Assembly: GCA_002839185.1 (NCBI GenBank)
Contig: PGXO01000011.1
Span: 1 to 64,000 of the forward strand
Length of the DNA: 64,000 nt
Direction of reading: 5' to 3'
Origin: Synergistetes bacterium HGW-Synergistetes-1
Lineage (GTDB): Bacteria; Synergistota; Synergistia; Synergistales; Synergistaceae
Below the pieces are notes generated by a model. The model was not told the origin of the DNA. It was given only the letters and a program-made list of their open reading frames with translations, and ran no database searches. A program made the position numbers and the translations under genes. Of the stretch, positions 25,062 through 33,888 are shown in pieces (the stretch's first letter is position 1; each line of letters opens with the position of its first letter).

Positions 25062-25946
25062 TTATTTCTCCTCCTGTAGTGCGAGAGTGCCTGCCCGTCC
25101 GGTCATACTGCCTATCCTGATGTTTTGTTCCGTTGGGGCCGAGTCTCTTGCGTAGTCAGCAAGGGTATAGAATACTGTTCCGTTTTCCTTTGCCTTGACA
25201 ATAAATTTCTCAAAGACATCTATCTTTGAAAGCCCTTCCATCTCAGCGTGTACAGTGAGAACGTTCCACTCATTATCCATGCCCTTCAGCCATACGTCAC
25301 CTATGGAATCATCGTCTATGCCGGGAAGTCCGAGTATCTCGTCCATCGTAGGAAGTGTGGTAGGGATCTGCACCGGCGAATATGATCTTCCTTTGAAAAT
25401 AGGGATGAAGGGAGAGCGTCCCCTCGTGTCGCTGCAGTATTTAAGTCCGGCTTCCTCCTGCACTTCAAGGCTCACCGAGGAAATCTGCCATCCCGGAGCT
25501 GCGCAGGAGAGTGGCTTGCTTCCCGAGAGTCTTTCAAACATATCTGCGGACCTTTCAAACAGCGAGAGGAATTCATTTTTTGTTATCCCGGGGAGCTCAT
25601 CCTGCACATAGACGTGATCCCACGCGTGCACACCGCAGTCATGCCCTTCATCAACGGCACGTACAAAGATACCGGGAGCAGACGGGACTATCATTGGCGC
25701 GGGGAGAAGAGTTCCGTACATCAGCGTTTTGATGCCGTAGGTCGAAGGGGCTTTTGTCCTCATCATTTTCGAAATAAAGCCCTTTCGGAATATCCTTCTT
25801 ATCGCTTTGCCAGAATTGTCCGGTCCAAATGAGAAAAATATCGATGCCCTGATCCCATGTCTGTTAAAAAGGTCAAGCATCTGCGGGACACCTTCCCGGT
25901 ATCCCCGCAATGTATCAATGTCGACCTTGATCGCAAGTTTTTTCAA
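25062..25946 (-). CDS. arnD: Undecaprenyl-phosphate-formamido-arabinose deformylase ArnD
   Basis: 294 residues, NodB-fold polysaccharide deacetylase. It removes formyl from undecaprenyl-P-Ara4FN so that Ara4N can be flipped and transferred. KVDIDTLRGYREGVP carries the metal Asp, GHDCGVHAWDH the HxxxH-type pair, and APGWQISSVSLEVQ is the ArnD/NodB fourth motif. It overlaps the decarboxylase gene by ATGA (4 nt) and precedes arnE/F by 2 nt. Confidence 0.92.
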   Translation of the reverse strand: MKKLAIKVDIDTLRGYREGVPQMLDLFNRHGIRASIFFSFGPDNSGKAIRRIFRKGFISKMMRTKAPSTYGIKTLMYGTLLPAPMIVPSAPGIFVRAVDEGHDCGVHAWDHVYVQDELPGITKNEFLSLFERSADMFERLSGSKPLSCAAPGWQISSVSLEVQEEAGLKYCSDTRGRSPFIPIFKGRSYSPVQIPTTLPTMDEILGLPGIDDDSIGDVWLKGMDNEWNVLTVHAEMEGLSKIDVFEKFIVKAKENGTVFYTLADYARDSAPTEQNIRIGSMTGRAGTLALQEEK

Positions 25947-26971
25947 TCCAGCTTCTCCTTAGTTGCGTACCAGTTTATAGTCCTGTTCAGCAGCTCGCGC
26001 ATTCCGGTTCGCGGTTTCCAGTCAAGGATGGTCTCCATTTTTTCCACTGAAGGAAGACGGTTCTGCATGTCATCGTATGTCTTTCCGTAGTAGGAATCGG
26101 CCGATATGATCTCAAGCTCTGCCTTTTCGGCTTTTTCACGGTAGACCGGGAATTTTTGCATCTCTTCGATAAGCATCTCGGCAAGTTCCCTTATGGAGTA
26201 GTTGTTGCCAGGGTTGCCGATGTTGAATATCTGGCCTTCCGCCTTATTATCCTTATTTTCTATTATCGCGGTAAGTCCTTCTATCCCGTCGCCCACCCAG
26301 GTGAAGCTCCTTCTCTGCTCACCGCCGTTGACAAGGGAGATCTTTCCGCTGTTGAGCACGTTGTATATCATCTGTGTAACGGAACGGGCTTTGTTCTCGC
26401 TTGCGTCCCTGAACGTGTCCAGCCTCGGGCCCACCCAGTTGAAGGGGCGGAAGAGGGTGAAACTGAGTCCTTCCTCCTGTCCGTATGCGAAAATGAGCCT
26501 GTCCATCATCTGTTTGCTGCAGCTGTATATCCATCTCATTTTGTTTATCGGGCCTGTTATGAGCTGGCTTTCATCCTCTTTCAGACTGCTGTCTCCGCTC
26601 ATGCCGTAGACCTCGGATGTAGAGGGAAAGATTATCCTCTTTTTATATTTTGAACAGAGCCTCACCATTTTGAGGTTCTGCTCAAAATCGAGTTCGAATG
26701 TCCAGATCGGTTTCTGTAGGTAGTAGGCGGGTTTTGCAATGCCGGCAAGCGGCAGTACGATGTCTGACGATTCGACCTGCTCTTCGAGCCATTTCCCGTC
26801 TTTGAATATGTCTCCGGTTGTGAATTTGAAATTTGGACAGCCGATGAAAGGTCGGAGGTTGTCAGACATGAGGTCAAAACCCTGTATATCCCACCTGTTG
26901 TCTTTGCAGAGAGCCTCCATCAGATGAGTTCCTATAAAGCCGTTTACCCCGGTGATAAGTATTTTCTTCAT
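25943..26971 (-). CDS. arnA: UDP-glucuronate C4 oxidative decarboxylase (ArnA C-terminal half)
   Basis: 342 residues, extended SDR that oxidises and decarboxylates UDP-GlcA to UDP-4-keto-arabinose. ILITGVNGFIGTHLME binds NAD, and STSEVYG with YSCSKQMMDRL supplies Ser/Thr, Glu and the YxxxK pair. QRRSFTWVGDGIEG contains the Arg reported as catalytic in ArnA. In enterobacteria this domain is fused behind the formyltransferase, whereas here it is a separate gene directly downstream of it (gap 3 nt). Confidence 0.93.
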   Translation of the reverse strand: MKKILITGVNGFIGTHLMEALCKDNRWDIQGFDLMSDNLRPFIGCPNFKFTTGDIFKDGKWLEEQVESSDIVLPLAGIAKPAYYLQKPIWTFELDFEQNLKMVRLCSKYKKRIIFPSTSEVYGMSGDSSLKEDESQLITGPINKMRWIYSCSKQMMDRLIFAYGQEEGLSFTLFRPFNWVGPRLDTFRDASENKARSVTQMIYNVLNSGKISLVNGGEQRRSFTWVGDGIEGLTAIIENKDNKAEGQIFNIGNPGNNYSIRELAEMLIEEMQKFPVYREKAEKAELEIISADSYYGKTYDDMQNRLPSVEKMETILDWKPRTGMRELLNRTINWYATKEKLD

Positions 26972-26974
26972 ATT

Positions 26975-27859
26975 TTATGCATCCCTTTCAGGTTCGCCTT
27001 CAGGCTGTATCCTAATTACCCTCAGGAGTCCGCTGCCAGTTCCCACAAGCATCGGCGATTCAGATTTTATTTTACCCGGCTCAAAAGTGCCTTCGGCCGG
27101 GAGAGCTTTCCAGATAAAAAACTTTTTGCCTTCCCAGCTGGTAAATGCTCCTGGGAAGGGATGGGTCAGCGCTCTCACGAAGTTGTAAATTTCATCGGCG
27201 GATCTCTTCCAGTCAATATCCCCGTCTTCAGGCCGGCGCCGTCCGAATTTTGTCGCTTTTGACTCGTCCTGGGGATATCTCTTTGCAGTTCCGTTTTCAA
27301 GTGATGGAAGGGAGGAGAGCAGTATCTCCCTGGAGGCCTCTGTCACCTTAAGAAAAACATCGTGAGCCGTGTCCTCAAAATTAATTGGGACAGACTTTTG
27401 CGCTATGATCTCTCCCCTGTCCGCAAATTCTGTCATCACGTGGAGGGTAGCTCCTGTTTCCTTTTCTCCGTTTATAACTGCCCAGTTCACGCAGGCCCGC
27501 CCTCTGTATTTCGGGAGGAGAGCGCCGTGGATATTGTAAGCCCCAAGTTCGGGGATATCCAGCACCTCTTTGGGGATCATCGCCCTGTAGTAGAAAGAGA
27601 AGATAAGGTCTGGCCCTATCTGCCTCAAATGCTCAGTCTCCTTACTGTCGATCGTTGAAGGAGTGCGGACTTCTATCGAATTATTAAGGGCAGTATCCTT
27701 TACCGAGCGGAACCATATCTCTTCGCTGGGGTCGTCCTCGTGCGTATAAACGACAACAACATTTGCATCGTCTCTTATAAGGTCATCAAGACAGGCACTT
27801 CCGACCTCGCTGTATGCAAACACCGCTATCCGGGGTCTGCTCTTATTCTCCCGCTTCAT
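26975..27859 (-). CDS. UDP-Ara4N formyltransferase (ArnA N-terminal half)
   Basis: 294 residues from the ATG at 27859 (AGGAAG 11 nt upstream). The open frame extends to 27925 inside arnC without a better start. 10-formyl-THF formyltransferase: AYNIHGALLPKYRGRACVNW holds the conserved Asn-x-His, and EFADRGEIIAQ the catalytic Asp. The C-terminal ~90 residues form the FMT-type beta-barrel. It overlaps arnC by 17 nt and is followed after 3 nt by the decarboxylase. Another sugar formyltransferase is possible, but the operon makes ArnA function near certain. Confidence 0.92.
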   Translation of the reverse strand: MKRENKSRPRIAVFAYSEVGSACLDDLIRDDANVVVVYTHEDDPSEEIWFRSVKDTALNNSIEVRTPSTIDSKETEHLRQIGPDLIFSFYYRAMIPKEVLDIPELGAYNIHGALLPKYRGRACVNWAVINGEKETGATLHVMTEFADRGEIIAQKSVPINFEDTAHDVFLKVTEASREILLSSLPSLENGTAKRYPQDESKATKFGRRRPEDGDIDWKRSADEIYNFVRALTHPFPGAFTSWEGKKFFIWKALPAEGTFEPGKIKSESPMLVGTGSGLLRVIRIQPEGEPERDA

Positions 27860-28781
27860 GCTCAAATATCTTCCTGACAGAGTATCTTGGTCTCCGGCTA
27901 ACTTCCCTGTATATCCTGCCGACATATTCGCCTGTTATTCCAAGGCTGAAGAGCGTGATACCGGTAAGCATGAACTGTATCGCCATAAGTGTGAAGAGTC
28001 CTTCGGCCTCAGGTCCGATGAAGAGACGTCTCAGCAGCATGTAAAGGACCAGGAGGGACGATAGGATCGAGATGAGCATCCCTGCCATCGTAACGAACTG
28101 GAGCGGGACTATCGAAAAACTTGTCATCAAGTCAAAATTCAGCCTTATAAGCTGAAAAATGCCGTATTTTGATGTGCCCATCTCCCTCTCTCTGTGTGCC
28201 ACCGGTATCTCTATGGGGTTGGCAGCGAATTTCTGCCCCAGCGCGGGGATAAAGGTGGTCGATTCCCTGCTTATATTTATTATTTCAACTATCCTTTTGC
28301 TGTATCCTCTGAGCATGCAGCCGTAGTCACGGATATTCAGTTTGGCGATCCTGTTGGTGATCCTGTTGACCATTTTGGATGCAACTTTTCTGAAGAGGGG
28401 ATCCTGTCTTCCCTTCCTGTACGTTCCGACAAGGTCATGCCCTTCGTCCATTTTAGCTACGATATTGGGGATCTCTTCAGGGGGATTCTGCAGGTCTGCG
28501 TCAAGTGTGATGATAATATCTCCCTTCACATGCTCGAACCCTGCCATAATAGCCATGTGCTGGCCGAAATTTCCGTTGAGGTCTATCACCCTGACTTCGG
28601 GATGTGAATTGTAGAGGTCGTATAGTATTCCAAGGGTGGAGTCCTTGCTGCCGTCGTTTATAAAAATTATCTCGAAGGGCCGTCCCATTCCCGTCATGAC
28701 AGGATAGAGGCTCTCAAAGAGGGGATGGAGCGATTCTTCTTCGTTATAGGCAGGTATGACTATTGATATCTCAGGTTTCAT
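27843..28781 (-). CDS. arnC: Undecaprenyl-phosphate Ara4FN transferase ArnC
   Basis: 312 residues, GT-A glycosyltransferase with a membrane end that loads formyl-Ara4N onto undecaprenyl phosphate. EISIVIPAYNEEESL and FINDGSKDSTL bind nucleotide sugar, and ITLDADLQNPPEEIP is the DxD-like site. Two hydrophobic segments lie near residues 230-300. It is 3 nt after arnB, and its 3' end contains the start of the formyltransferase gene. Confidence 0.92.
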   Translation of the reverse strand: MKPEISIVIPAYNEEESLHPLFESLYPVMTGMGRPFEIIFINDGSKDSTLGILYDLYNSHPEVRVIDLNGNFGQHMAIMAGFEHVKGDIIITLDADLQNPPEEIPNIVAKMDEGHDLVGTYRKGRQDPLFRKVASKMVNRITNRIAKLNIRDYGCMLRGYSKRIVEIINISRESTTFIPALGQKFAANPIEIPVAHREREMGTSKYGIFQLIRLNFDLMTSFSIVPLQFVTMAGMLISILSSLLVLYMLLRRLFIGPEAEGLFTLMAIQFMLTGITLFSLGITGEYVGRIYREVSRRPRYSVRKIFEHEAGE

Positions 28782-28784
28782 ATA

Positions 28785-29954
28785 TCAGATCTTCTTTCCG
28801 CAGACTTCGAAAATGGCCTCGACAACGTCCATGGCGTCTTCATCTGTCATGGCAGGGAAGAGCGGGAGCGAAACGATCCTGTCGGAGACGTACTCAGACT
28901 CAGGCAGGCTCCCCCTGTCGAGTCCGGTGGCTTCCCTGTAGCAGGTGAAAAGGTGTATGGCCTGATAGTGGAGGGCCGTACCGATGTTTCTCTTCTTCAT
29001 CTCAGCCATGAAATCGTCCCTGGACATCCCCAGCATCTCGATGTCTATGAGGGGCGTGAAGATGTGCCAGCTGTGTTCATGCTCCCATGGTGCAGGCTTT
29101 GGAAGGATCAGTCCGTTGGCTTTTGGAAGTTCTTCCATATAGAAAGAGACTATTTCTTTTCTTCTTGAATTAAATGCCCCGAGCTCCCTCAGCTGCGAAT
29201 CGCCTATCGCCGCCTGGATGTCCATCATCGTATATTTCAGGCCCGGGAAAAATATGTCGTAGTTAGCGCTTCCCTTTGCCGCATACCTGTTCCAGGCTCC
29301 CTTGGACATACCGTTCTGCCTCAGTACGGCAGCCTTTTCAGCTATGGTATCGTCTCCGGTGCAAATCATGCCGCCTTCGCCTGTGGTTATGTTTTTGGTG
29401 GGGTGGAAGCTGAATACCGATGCCCTGCGTTTTCCCCTGTCTGCACCGATCATTCTGCCCTTGTAAGATGCTCCCAGGGCATGTGCGGCGTCTTCTATCA
29501 CAGCGAGGTCATATTTTTCTGCAATTGCTTCTATCCTGTCCATGTCGCACGGCATTCCCGCGAAATGGACAGGTATTATCGCCTTTGTATTTTTAGTAAC
29601 AGCCTTTTCGATCCTGTCAGGGTCAATGTTGAGTGTGTTCCTGTCGATGTCTGCCAGAACGGGTTTTGCTCCAACAAACATTATCGTGTTCACTGTAGCC
29701 GCGAACGTCATCGGGGTGGTTATCACCTCGTCGCCCGGTCCTATGCCAAGGGCAAGCAAGACTGTGTGAAGTCCGGCTGTGGCTGAATTTACCGACAGGG
29801 ACCACGAAGCGCCGGTGTATTTTGAAAAGTTTTCTTCGAAACGTATGGTTTTGGGACCCATTGCCAGCCAGCCTGAACGTATAGACTCCACTACCTCATT
29901 TATTGCATCTTCTGCTATAGACGGTTTTGCAAAAGGGAGGAAATCATTTCTCAT
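28785..29954 (-). CDS. arnB: UDP-Ara4O aminotransferase ArnB
   Basis: 389 residues, PLP sugar aminotransferase of the DegT/DnrJ/EryC1 family. It converts UDP-4-keto-arabinose to UDP-Ara4N using glutamate. SLSVNSATAGLHTVLLALG binds PLP phosphate, VIEDAAHALGASYKG holds the PLP Asp, and the lysine is in FSFHPTKNITTGEGG. Gaps are 2 nt to arnT and 3 nt to arnC. Confidence 0.93.
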   Translation of the reverse strand: MRNDFLPFAKPSIAEDAINEVVESIRSGWLAMGPKTIRFEENFSKYTGASWSLSVNSATAGLHTVLLALGIGPGDEVITTPMTFAATVNTIMFVGAKPVLADIDRNTLNIDPDRIEKAVTKNTKAIIPVHFAGMPCDMDRIEAIAEKYDLAVIEDAAHALGASYKGRMIGADRGKRRASVFSFHPTKNITTGEGGMICTGDDTIAEKAAVLRQNGMSKGAWNRYAAKGSANYDIFFPGLKYTMMDIQAAIGDSQLRELGAFNSRRKEIVSFYMEELPKANGLILPKPAPWEHEHSWHIFTPLIDIEMLGMSRDDFMAEMKKRNIGTALHYQAIHLFTCYREATGLDRGSLPESEYVSDRIVSLPLFPAMTDEDAMDVVEAIFEVCGKKI

Positions 29955-29956
29955 TA

Positions 29957-31618
29957 TTAGGGCCTCCTGTTGAAAAGAATAATATAGTCATCATGCTCGA
30001 TTTTTTTTGTTTCATAGGTCTTCCCATCTTCAAAAAGACCAGGGAGTCTCTCTTTTTCTATTACAAGTACAAATTCGCGGTCTTTAGACTTCCATTCAGG
30101 CAGGAACTCTTCAGCGGTGGGGAACCACCCTTTACCTTCAGGTTTTCCTGCGCCGAACTCAAGTTCTCCCATGCTGTCTATCAGCATAACACGCTGTTTT
30201 GTATAAAAGGGTATACCCTGAAGGATCTCACCGTAAACTGCGATGGTCTCATCAGGGAGTTTTTCTTTCATTATCACTTCCGAGATGCCTTTGGTGGAAC
30301 GGGAATGTCCCATCATATCGTATATGCCGTAGTGTGCTGCAATGTAGACCAGTGCAGAGAGGCACAGAGCTGTTACAGCTTTTTCGTAGGAAGTCCGGTC
30401 TCCCTTTCTTGTCATAAATAGGGCAAGGAGCGGTCCTATGAGCAGGCCTGCAGAAATCGCAAGAGCTACCGGGAGCGCCTCGTATGGATCCACCCTTCCT
30501 CCGACAAACGTATATACGATCAAAGCGGCAGAAAAGAGGCCTCCTGAGACAATGGCGAAAATCAGCGCTTTCCCGTGCCATTTCCCGCGTTCTATCATCC
30601 TGTCGATATCAGATGCTATGAGTATAGCAAGAGGAGGGAAGCAGGGGACGATGTAGGGAATAAGTTTTGAACTTGAAAGTGAGAAAAACACAAAAATGAC
30701 AGTGAACCATGAAAGCAGATAAATATTAGCATCCTTCGTATTCTTGTCTGCAGGGGATCTCAGAACACTTTCACGGCTGAAAAGAGAGAAGAAAAAACCG
30801 GTCCAGGGCATAAGTCCTAAAGGGATCATCGGTATGAAAAACCAGAATGGCTCATAGCGGCTGTGTATTTTTGTGGCATAGCGCAGGAAATGTTCCCTTA
30901 CAAAGAAGAAATAGAGAAAATCAGGGTTTTCACGGCTGACCATGTAAAACCAGGGGAACGCTATTATGAAAAAAAGCGCTATTCCCGGGAGGTAAAGGGC
31001 ATCAAGGATGAGGCGCCATTTTTTTGTAAAAATGATGTACCAGAAAATTATCCCTCCCGGAAGGACTATCGCGACCAGGCCTTTTGCAAGCAATCCCAAT
31101 GCCACAGATGCGTAAAAGGCGAGGAACCACCTTCTGTCGTTTTTGATGTGCCCATAATAAAAGGCAGAAAGTGCCGCAGTTAAAAAAAGCGATAGAGGCA
31201 TGTCGGTAAGCGTAATAGTCCCAATGGCAAAATACAAAAGGGAGAGTGCCGTCACTGCTCCTGCAATAGCACCGGCCCTTTTGCCAAATACCGAAGCACA
31301 GAGAAGGGCAGTTATGAGTGCCCCCAGGACCCCGCTGAGAGCCGTCGGAAAGCGTGCCGCGAACTCGTTCTCGCCAAAAGCCATAAAACTGGCTGCATTC
31401 ATCCAATAAAGAAGTACTGGTTTTTCAAAATATTTTACGTAATTAAGTCGGGGTGTTACAAAATCACCCGTTTCAACCATTTCCCTGGGGATCTCGGAAT
31501 ATCTTCCCTCATCAGGTTCAAGAAGTCCGTGCCATCCCAGCGGAACAAAATAGACCATAAGAATAAGAGCGGCGATCGCTAGAACGATCAGTTTTTTCTT
31601 TTTATAAGAGGCATCCAT
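29957..31618 (-). CDS. arnT: Lipid A L-Ara4N transferase ArnT (PMT family)
   Basis: 553 residues, polytopic GT-C glycosyltransferase. It moves L-Ara4N from undecaprenyl phosphate to lipid A on the periplasmic face, lowering binding of polymyxins. LLEPDEGRYSEIPREM is the metal-binding motif, and about 12 hydrophobic segments precede a soluble C-terminal domain. The ATG at 31618 has GGAAGG 13 nt upstream. An in-frame TTG at 31654 has no site. It is first in the operon. An 18-bp inverted repeat CTGTTG-N6-CAACAG (31697-31714) lies upstream and could be an operator. Confidence 0.9.
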   Translation of the reverse strand: MDASYKKKKLIVLAIAALILMVYFVPLGWHGLLEPDEGRYSEIPREMVETGDFVTPRLNYVKYFEKPVLLYWMNAASFMAFGENEFAARFPTALSGVLGALITALLCASVFGKRAGAIAGAVTALSLLYFAIGTITLTDMPLSLFLTAALSAFYYGHIKNDRRWFLAFYASVALGLLAKGLVAIVLPGGIIFWYIIFTKKWRLILDALYLPGIALFFIIAFPWFYMVSRENPDFLYFFFVREHFLRYATKIHSRYEPFWFFIPMIPLGLMPWTGFFFSLFSRESVLRSPADKNTKDANIYLLSWFTVIFVFFSLSSSKLIPYIVPCFPPLAILIASDIDRMIERGKWHGKALIFAIVSGGLFSAALIVYTFVGGRVDPYEALPVALAISAGLLIGPLLALFMTRKGDRTSYEKAVTALCLSALVYIAAHYGIYDMMGHSRSTKGISEVIMKEKLPDETIAVYGEILQGIPFYTKQRVMLIDSMGELEFGAGKPEGKGWFPTAEEFLPEWKSKDREFVLVIEKERLPGLFEDGKTYETKKIEHDDYIILFNRRP

Positions 31619-31762
31619 TGTCTGCGGCAGCACCTTCCGGAATAAATTTGACAAAAAATCTATAAGGTCTGGTAAAAATCAACACTAAAATCAAAGCTGT
31701 TGGCAATACAACAGGCCTGATCACCAATTATAGTTTAAACACCTGACAAATAAAACATCGGA

Positions 31763-31797
31763 TGATAAAAATAGGGATCCCCTGTTTAAGAGATCCC
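31763..31797 (-). terminator. Terminator after the NCS2 permease
   Basis: GGGATC (31774-31779) pairs with GATCCC (31792-31797). On minus the sequence CTATTTTTATC follows. The 6-bp stem is modest. Confidence 0.6.
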
Positions 31798-31832
31798 GCA
31801 ATGACTACATATATATTATCTGCTTTTTTGAA

Positions 31833-33206
31833 TTACTTTTTTATTCCGCGCTCTTCGTCAGTACCGGGGATAATATTGTCACAGACCGCAGCAAGGATAC
31901 CCGCTACAGCCATCGGGGTCTTCATTATCGCCCATATCATCCCGCCGAAAGTATTTCCAAGGGCGCCAGTAAAGATAGCCTGGTTGGGCTCGACCCAGCC
32001 CGGGAGTCCCAGTGCCATGAGGAAGGAGAAACCAACTATAAGAACATTTCTCTGGCTTCCCATGTCTGCTCTCATGAGGTTCTGGATACCAAGAGCTCCG
32101 ATGGTACCGAAGAGGGTAATGTATGCTCCGCCGATAACAGGTGAGGGCATGGTCGCGATCAATGCGCCCAGCTTGCCGACCAGCGAAAGAAGTATGAGTA
32201 TAACTGCTCCGGCCCGTACCACATGCCTGCTTGCTACGCCTGTAAGGCCGATAAGGCCGATGTTTTCAGTATAGGAGGTCGTGCCGACCGAGCCAAGCAC
32301 TCCTGAGAGGGCACATCCTATGCCTTCTGCCCCGATGCCTTTGTTTATCTGATCGGGAGTCGGGTCATCTATTCCAGCAGCAAAGGAACAGTTATGGTAA
32401 TCTCCGATCGATTCGATCATTACGCAGAAAAATCCTGCGGAGATAGCTCCGATCGCCAGCCCTGAGAACTTGGGGACTCCCCACGGCATGAAGAGTTTAT
32501 AGCGGATCCAGGGTGCCGCCGCTATATTGCTGAGGTTGACATAAGCTGCGTGTCCTTCCTGGAATATTCCTGCCAAAGAGAGTGAAAGGCATATAAGGTA
32601 AGCAATCGTTATTGAGCCGAGGACTGCAAAAATATTGCAGTATTTGTTCTTGCTGCAGAGGCTAAAAAAGAAAACGAGAGCAACAACAAGAAGTGATATC
32701 GGCCAGTAGTTTGCTGCGTTGAACTGGATTGCAACAGGCGCAAGTGTGAAGCCTATCGCCATGATCGTCGGACCGATAACTACGGGTGTGATGAACTTTC
32801 TGACGTGTCCGATCAGTTTGCTGTATCCGAGGAGGGAAAGCACGAGACCTCCTATCAGGAGAGACCCTCCGATGTACTGCATTACCACATCCGGTCCCAA
32901 AGCCTTGTATGCTCCTATGATAGTCATTATTGGGGGGATGAAGCTGAAACTTGAGCCCTGTACTATAGGAAGCCCGGATCCAAGTTTGGGGTGGGTCTGG
33001 ATCAAAGTCGCGATACCCATTGAAAAATAAACACATCCGATAAAAGCGCCTATTTGCTGGGTAGTCATACCCATAGCCGGTCCGAAGATCAGCGGCACGA
33101 GTGTCGTTGCTCCAAACAGTGTCAGGACATGCTGAGCGCCGGCAAGAATAAGTATTGGTGTCGGCGGGCGATCGTCGATACCGTAAACTAACTGTTTTTT
33201 TGCCAT
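31833..33206 (-). CDS. NCS2 uracil/xanthine permease
   Basis: 457 residues, polytopic nucleobase:cation symporter-2. PPTPILILAGAQHVLTLFGA is the UraA-type start, and VIGPTIMAIGFTL and SIGDYHNCSFAAGI are transport-domain segments. The Glu seen in TM8 of UraA lies in VMIESIGDY. GGAGG precedes the ATG. Upstream neighbours yqeC and mocA serve Se/Mo hydroxylases such as xanthine dehydrogenase, so purine uptake is more likely than uracil, which is inference. The leader has a GC-rich hairpin (33223-33246) but no purine riboswitch core. Confidence 0.88.
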   Translation of the reverse strand: MAKKQLVYGIDDRPPTPILILAGAQHVLTLFGATTLVPLIFGPAMGMTTQQIGAFIGCVYFSMGIATLIQTHPKLGSGLPIVQGSSFSFIPPIMTIIGAYKALGPDVVMQYIGGSLLIGGLVLSLLGYSKLIGHVRKFITPVVIGPTIMAIGFTLAPVAIQFNAANYWPISLLVVALVFFFSLCSKNKYCNIFAVLGSITIAYLICLSLSLAGIFQEGHAAYVNLSNIAAAPWIRYKLFMPWGVPKFSGLAIGAISAGFFCVMIESIGDYHNCSFAAGIDDPTPDQINKGIGAEGIGCALSGVLGSVGTTSYTENIGLIGLTGVASRHVVRAGAVILILLSLVGKLGALIATMPSPVIGGAYITLFGTIGALGIQNLMRADMGSQRNVLIVGFSFLMALGLPGWVEPNQAIFTGALGNTFGGMIWAIMKTPMAVAGILAAVCDNIIPGTDEERGIKK

Positions 33207-33309
33207 GATACACCTCCAGGGAATTTAGCAGAGAGACGTCTCTGCAATCGGTTGCAAAAAACCTTCGGGAATATTATAAGCTGATTGTTGTTAAAAATCC
33301 AGAGATAAA

Positions 33310-33888
33310 TCAGTTTTTCTTTACTAAATTTTTGTAATCGTCAGGGGTGTCTATGTCGCGGAAATGACAGTCAGGGGTTTCTGATGTGATTATCTCGTCT
33401 TTGTAGTCCATCAGGATGTTTCTTCCTCCCGCGTCTCCCTGTGCAGTTTTGAACCTATTTTTCCAAATCGCACGGTAAAACATAGGGTGGCCGAATACCC
33501 CGTTTCTGCATGGCGTGAAAACAGTTTTGTCTGCGGGGATAGAAGAAAAACATTCCCGCAGCGTTTTGATCTCTTTCTGACCTACGAAGGGCAGGTCTCC
33601 CAGCATTATGCAGAAATCCTCATCATCCGGCAGCATATCCAGGGCAATGGCCAGGGAACTTGACTGTCCTCTCTCGGGGGCATTATTTATTCCGATGCGA
33701 AGCCATTCGGGCCTTTCCTGCACCTCGTCAGCCACCTCCCGGGAAAATACTGCGATAATGGGGCACAGGCCTCCTACATACATATTTTTGATCACGGTCT
33801 CGATCACCGTGCTTCCTGCGAACGGAAGCAACAGCTTCTGGACCCCCATCCTTTTTGAAAGTCCTGCAGCCAACAATATCGCGTTCAT
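33310..33888 (-). CDS. mocA: Molybdenum cofactor cytidylyltransferase-like MocA
   Basis: 192 residues, MobA-like nucleotidyltransferase that attaches CMP to molybdopterin. AILLAAGLSKRMGVQKLLL is the nucleotide-binding opening, and FCIMLGDLPFVG holds the metal Asp. GHPMFYR is the conserved third block. It overlaps yqeC by 4 nt (ATGA). This pair is characteristic of loci for xanthine-dehydrogenase-type molybdenum hydroxylases. The enzyme itself is not in the window. Confidence 0.87.
   Translation of the reverse strand: MNAILLAAGLSKRMGVQKLLLPFAGSTVIETVIKNMYVGGLCPIIAVFSREVADEVQERPEWLRIGINNAPERGQSSSLAIALDMLPDDEDFCIMLGDLPFVGQKEIKTLRECFSSIPADKTVFTPCRNGVFGHPMFYRAIWKNRFKTAQGDAGGRNILMDYKDEIITSETPDCHFRDIDTPDDYKNLVKKN

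Noticed and set aside
33207-33309. Purine riboswitch before the NCS2 permease
   Set aside because: The leader has a hairpin but lacks the conserved junction sequence and the paired loops of the purine class.
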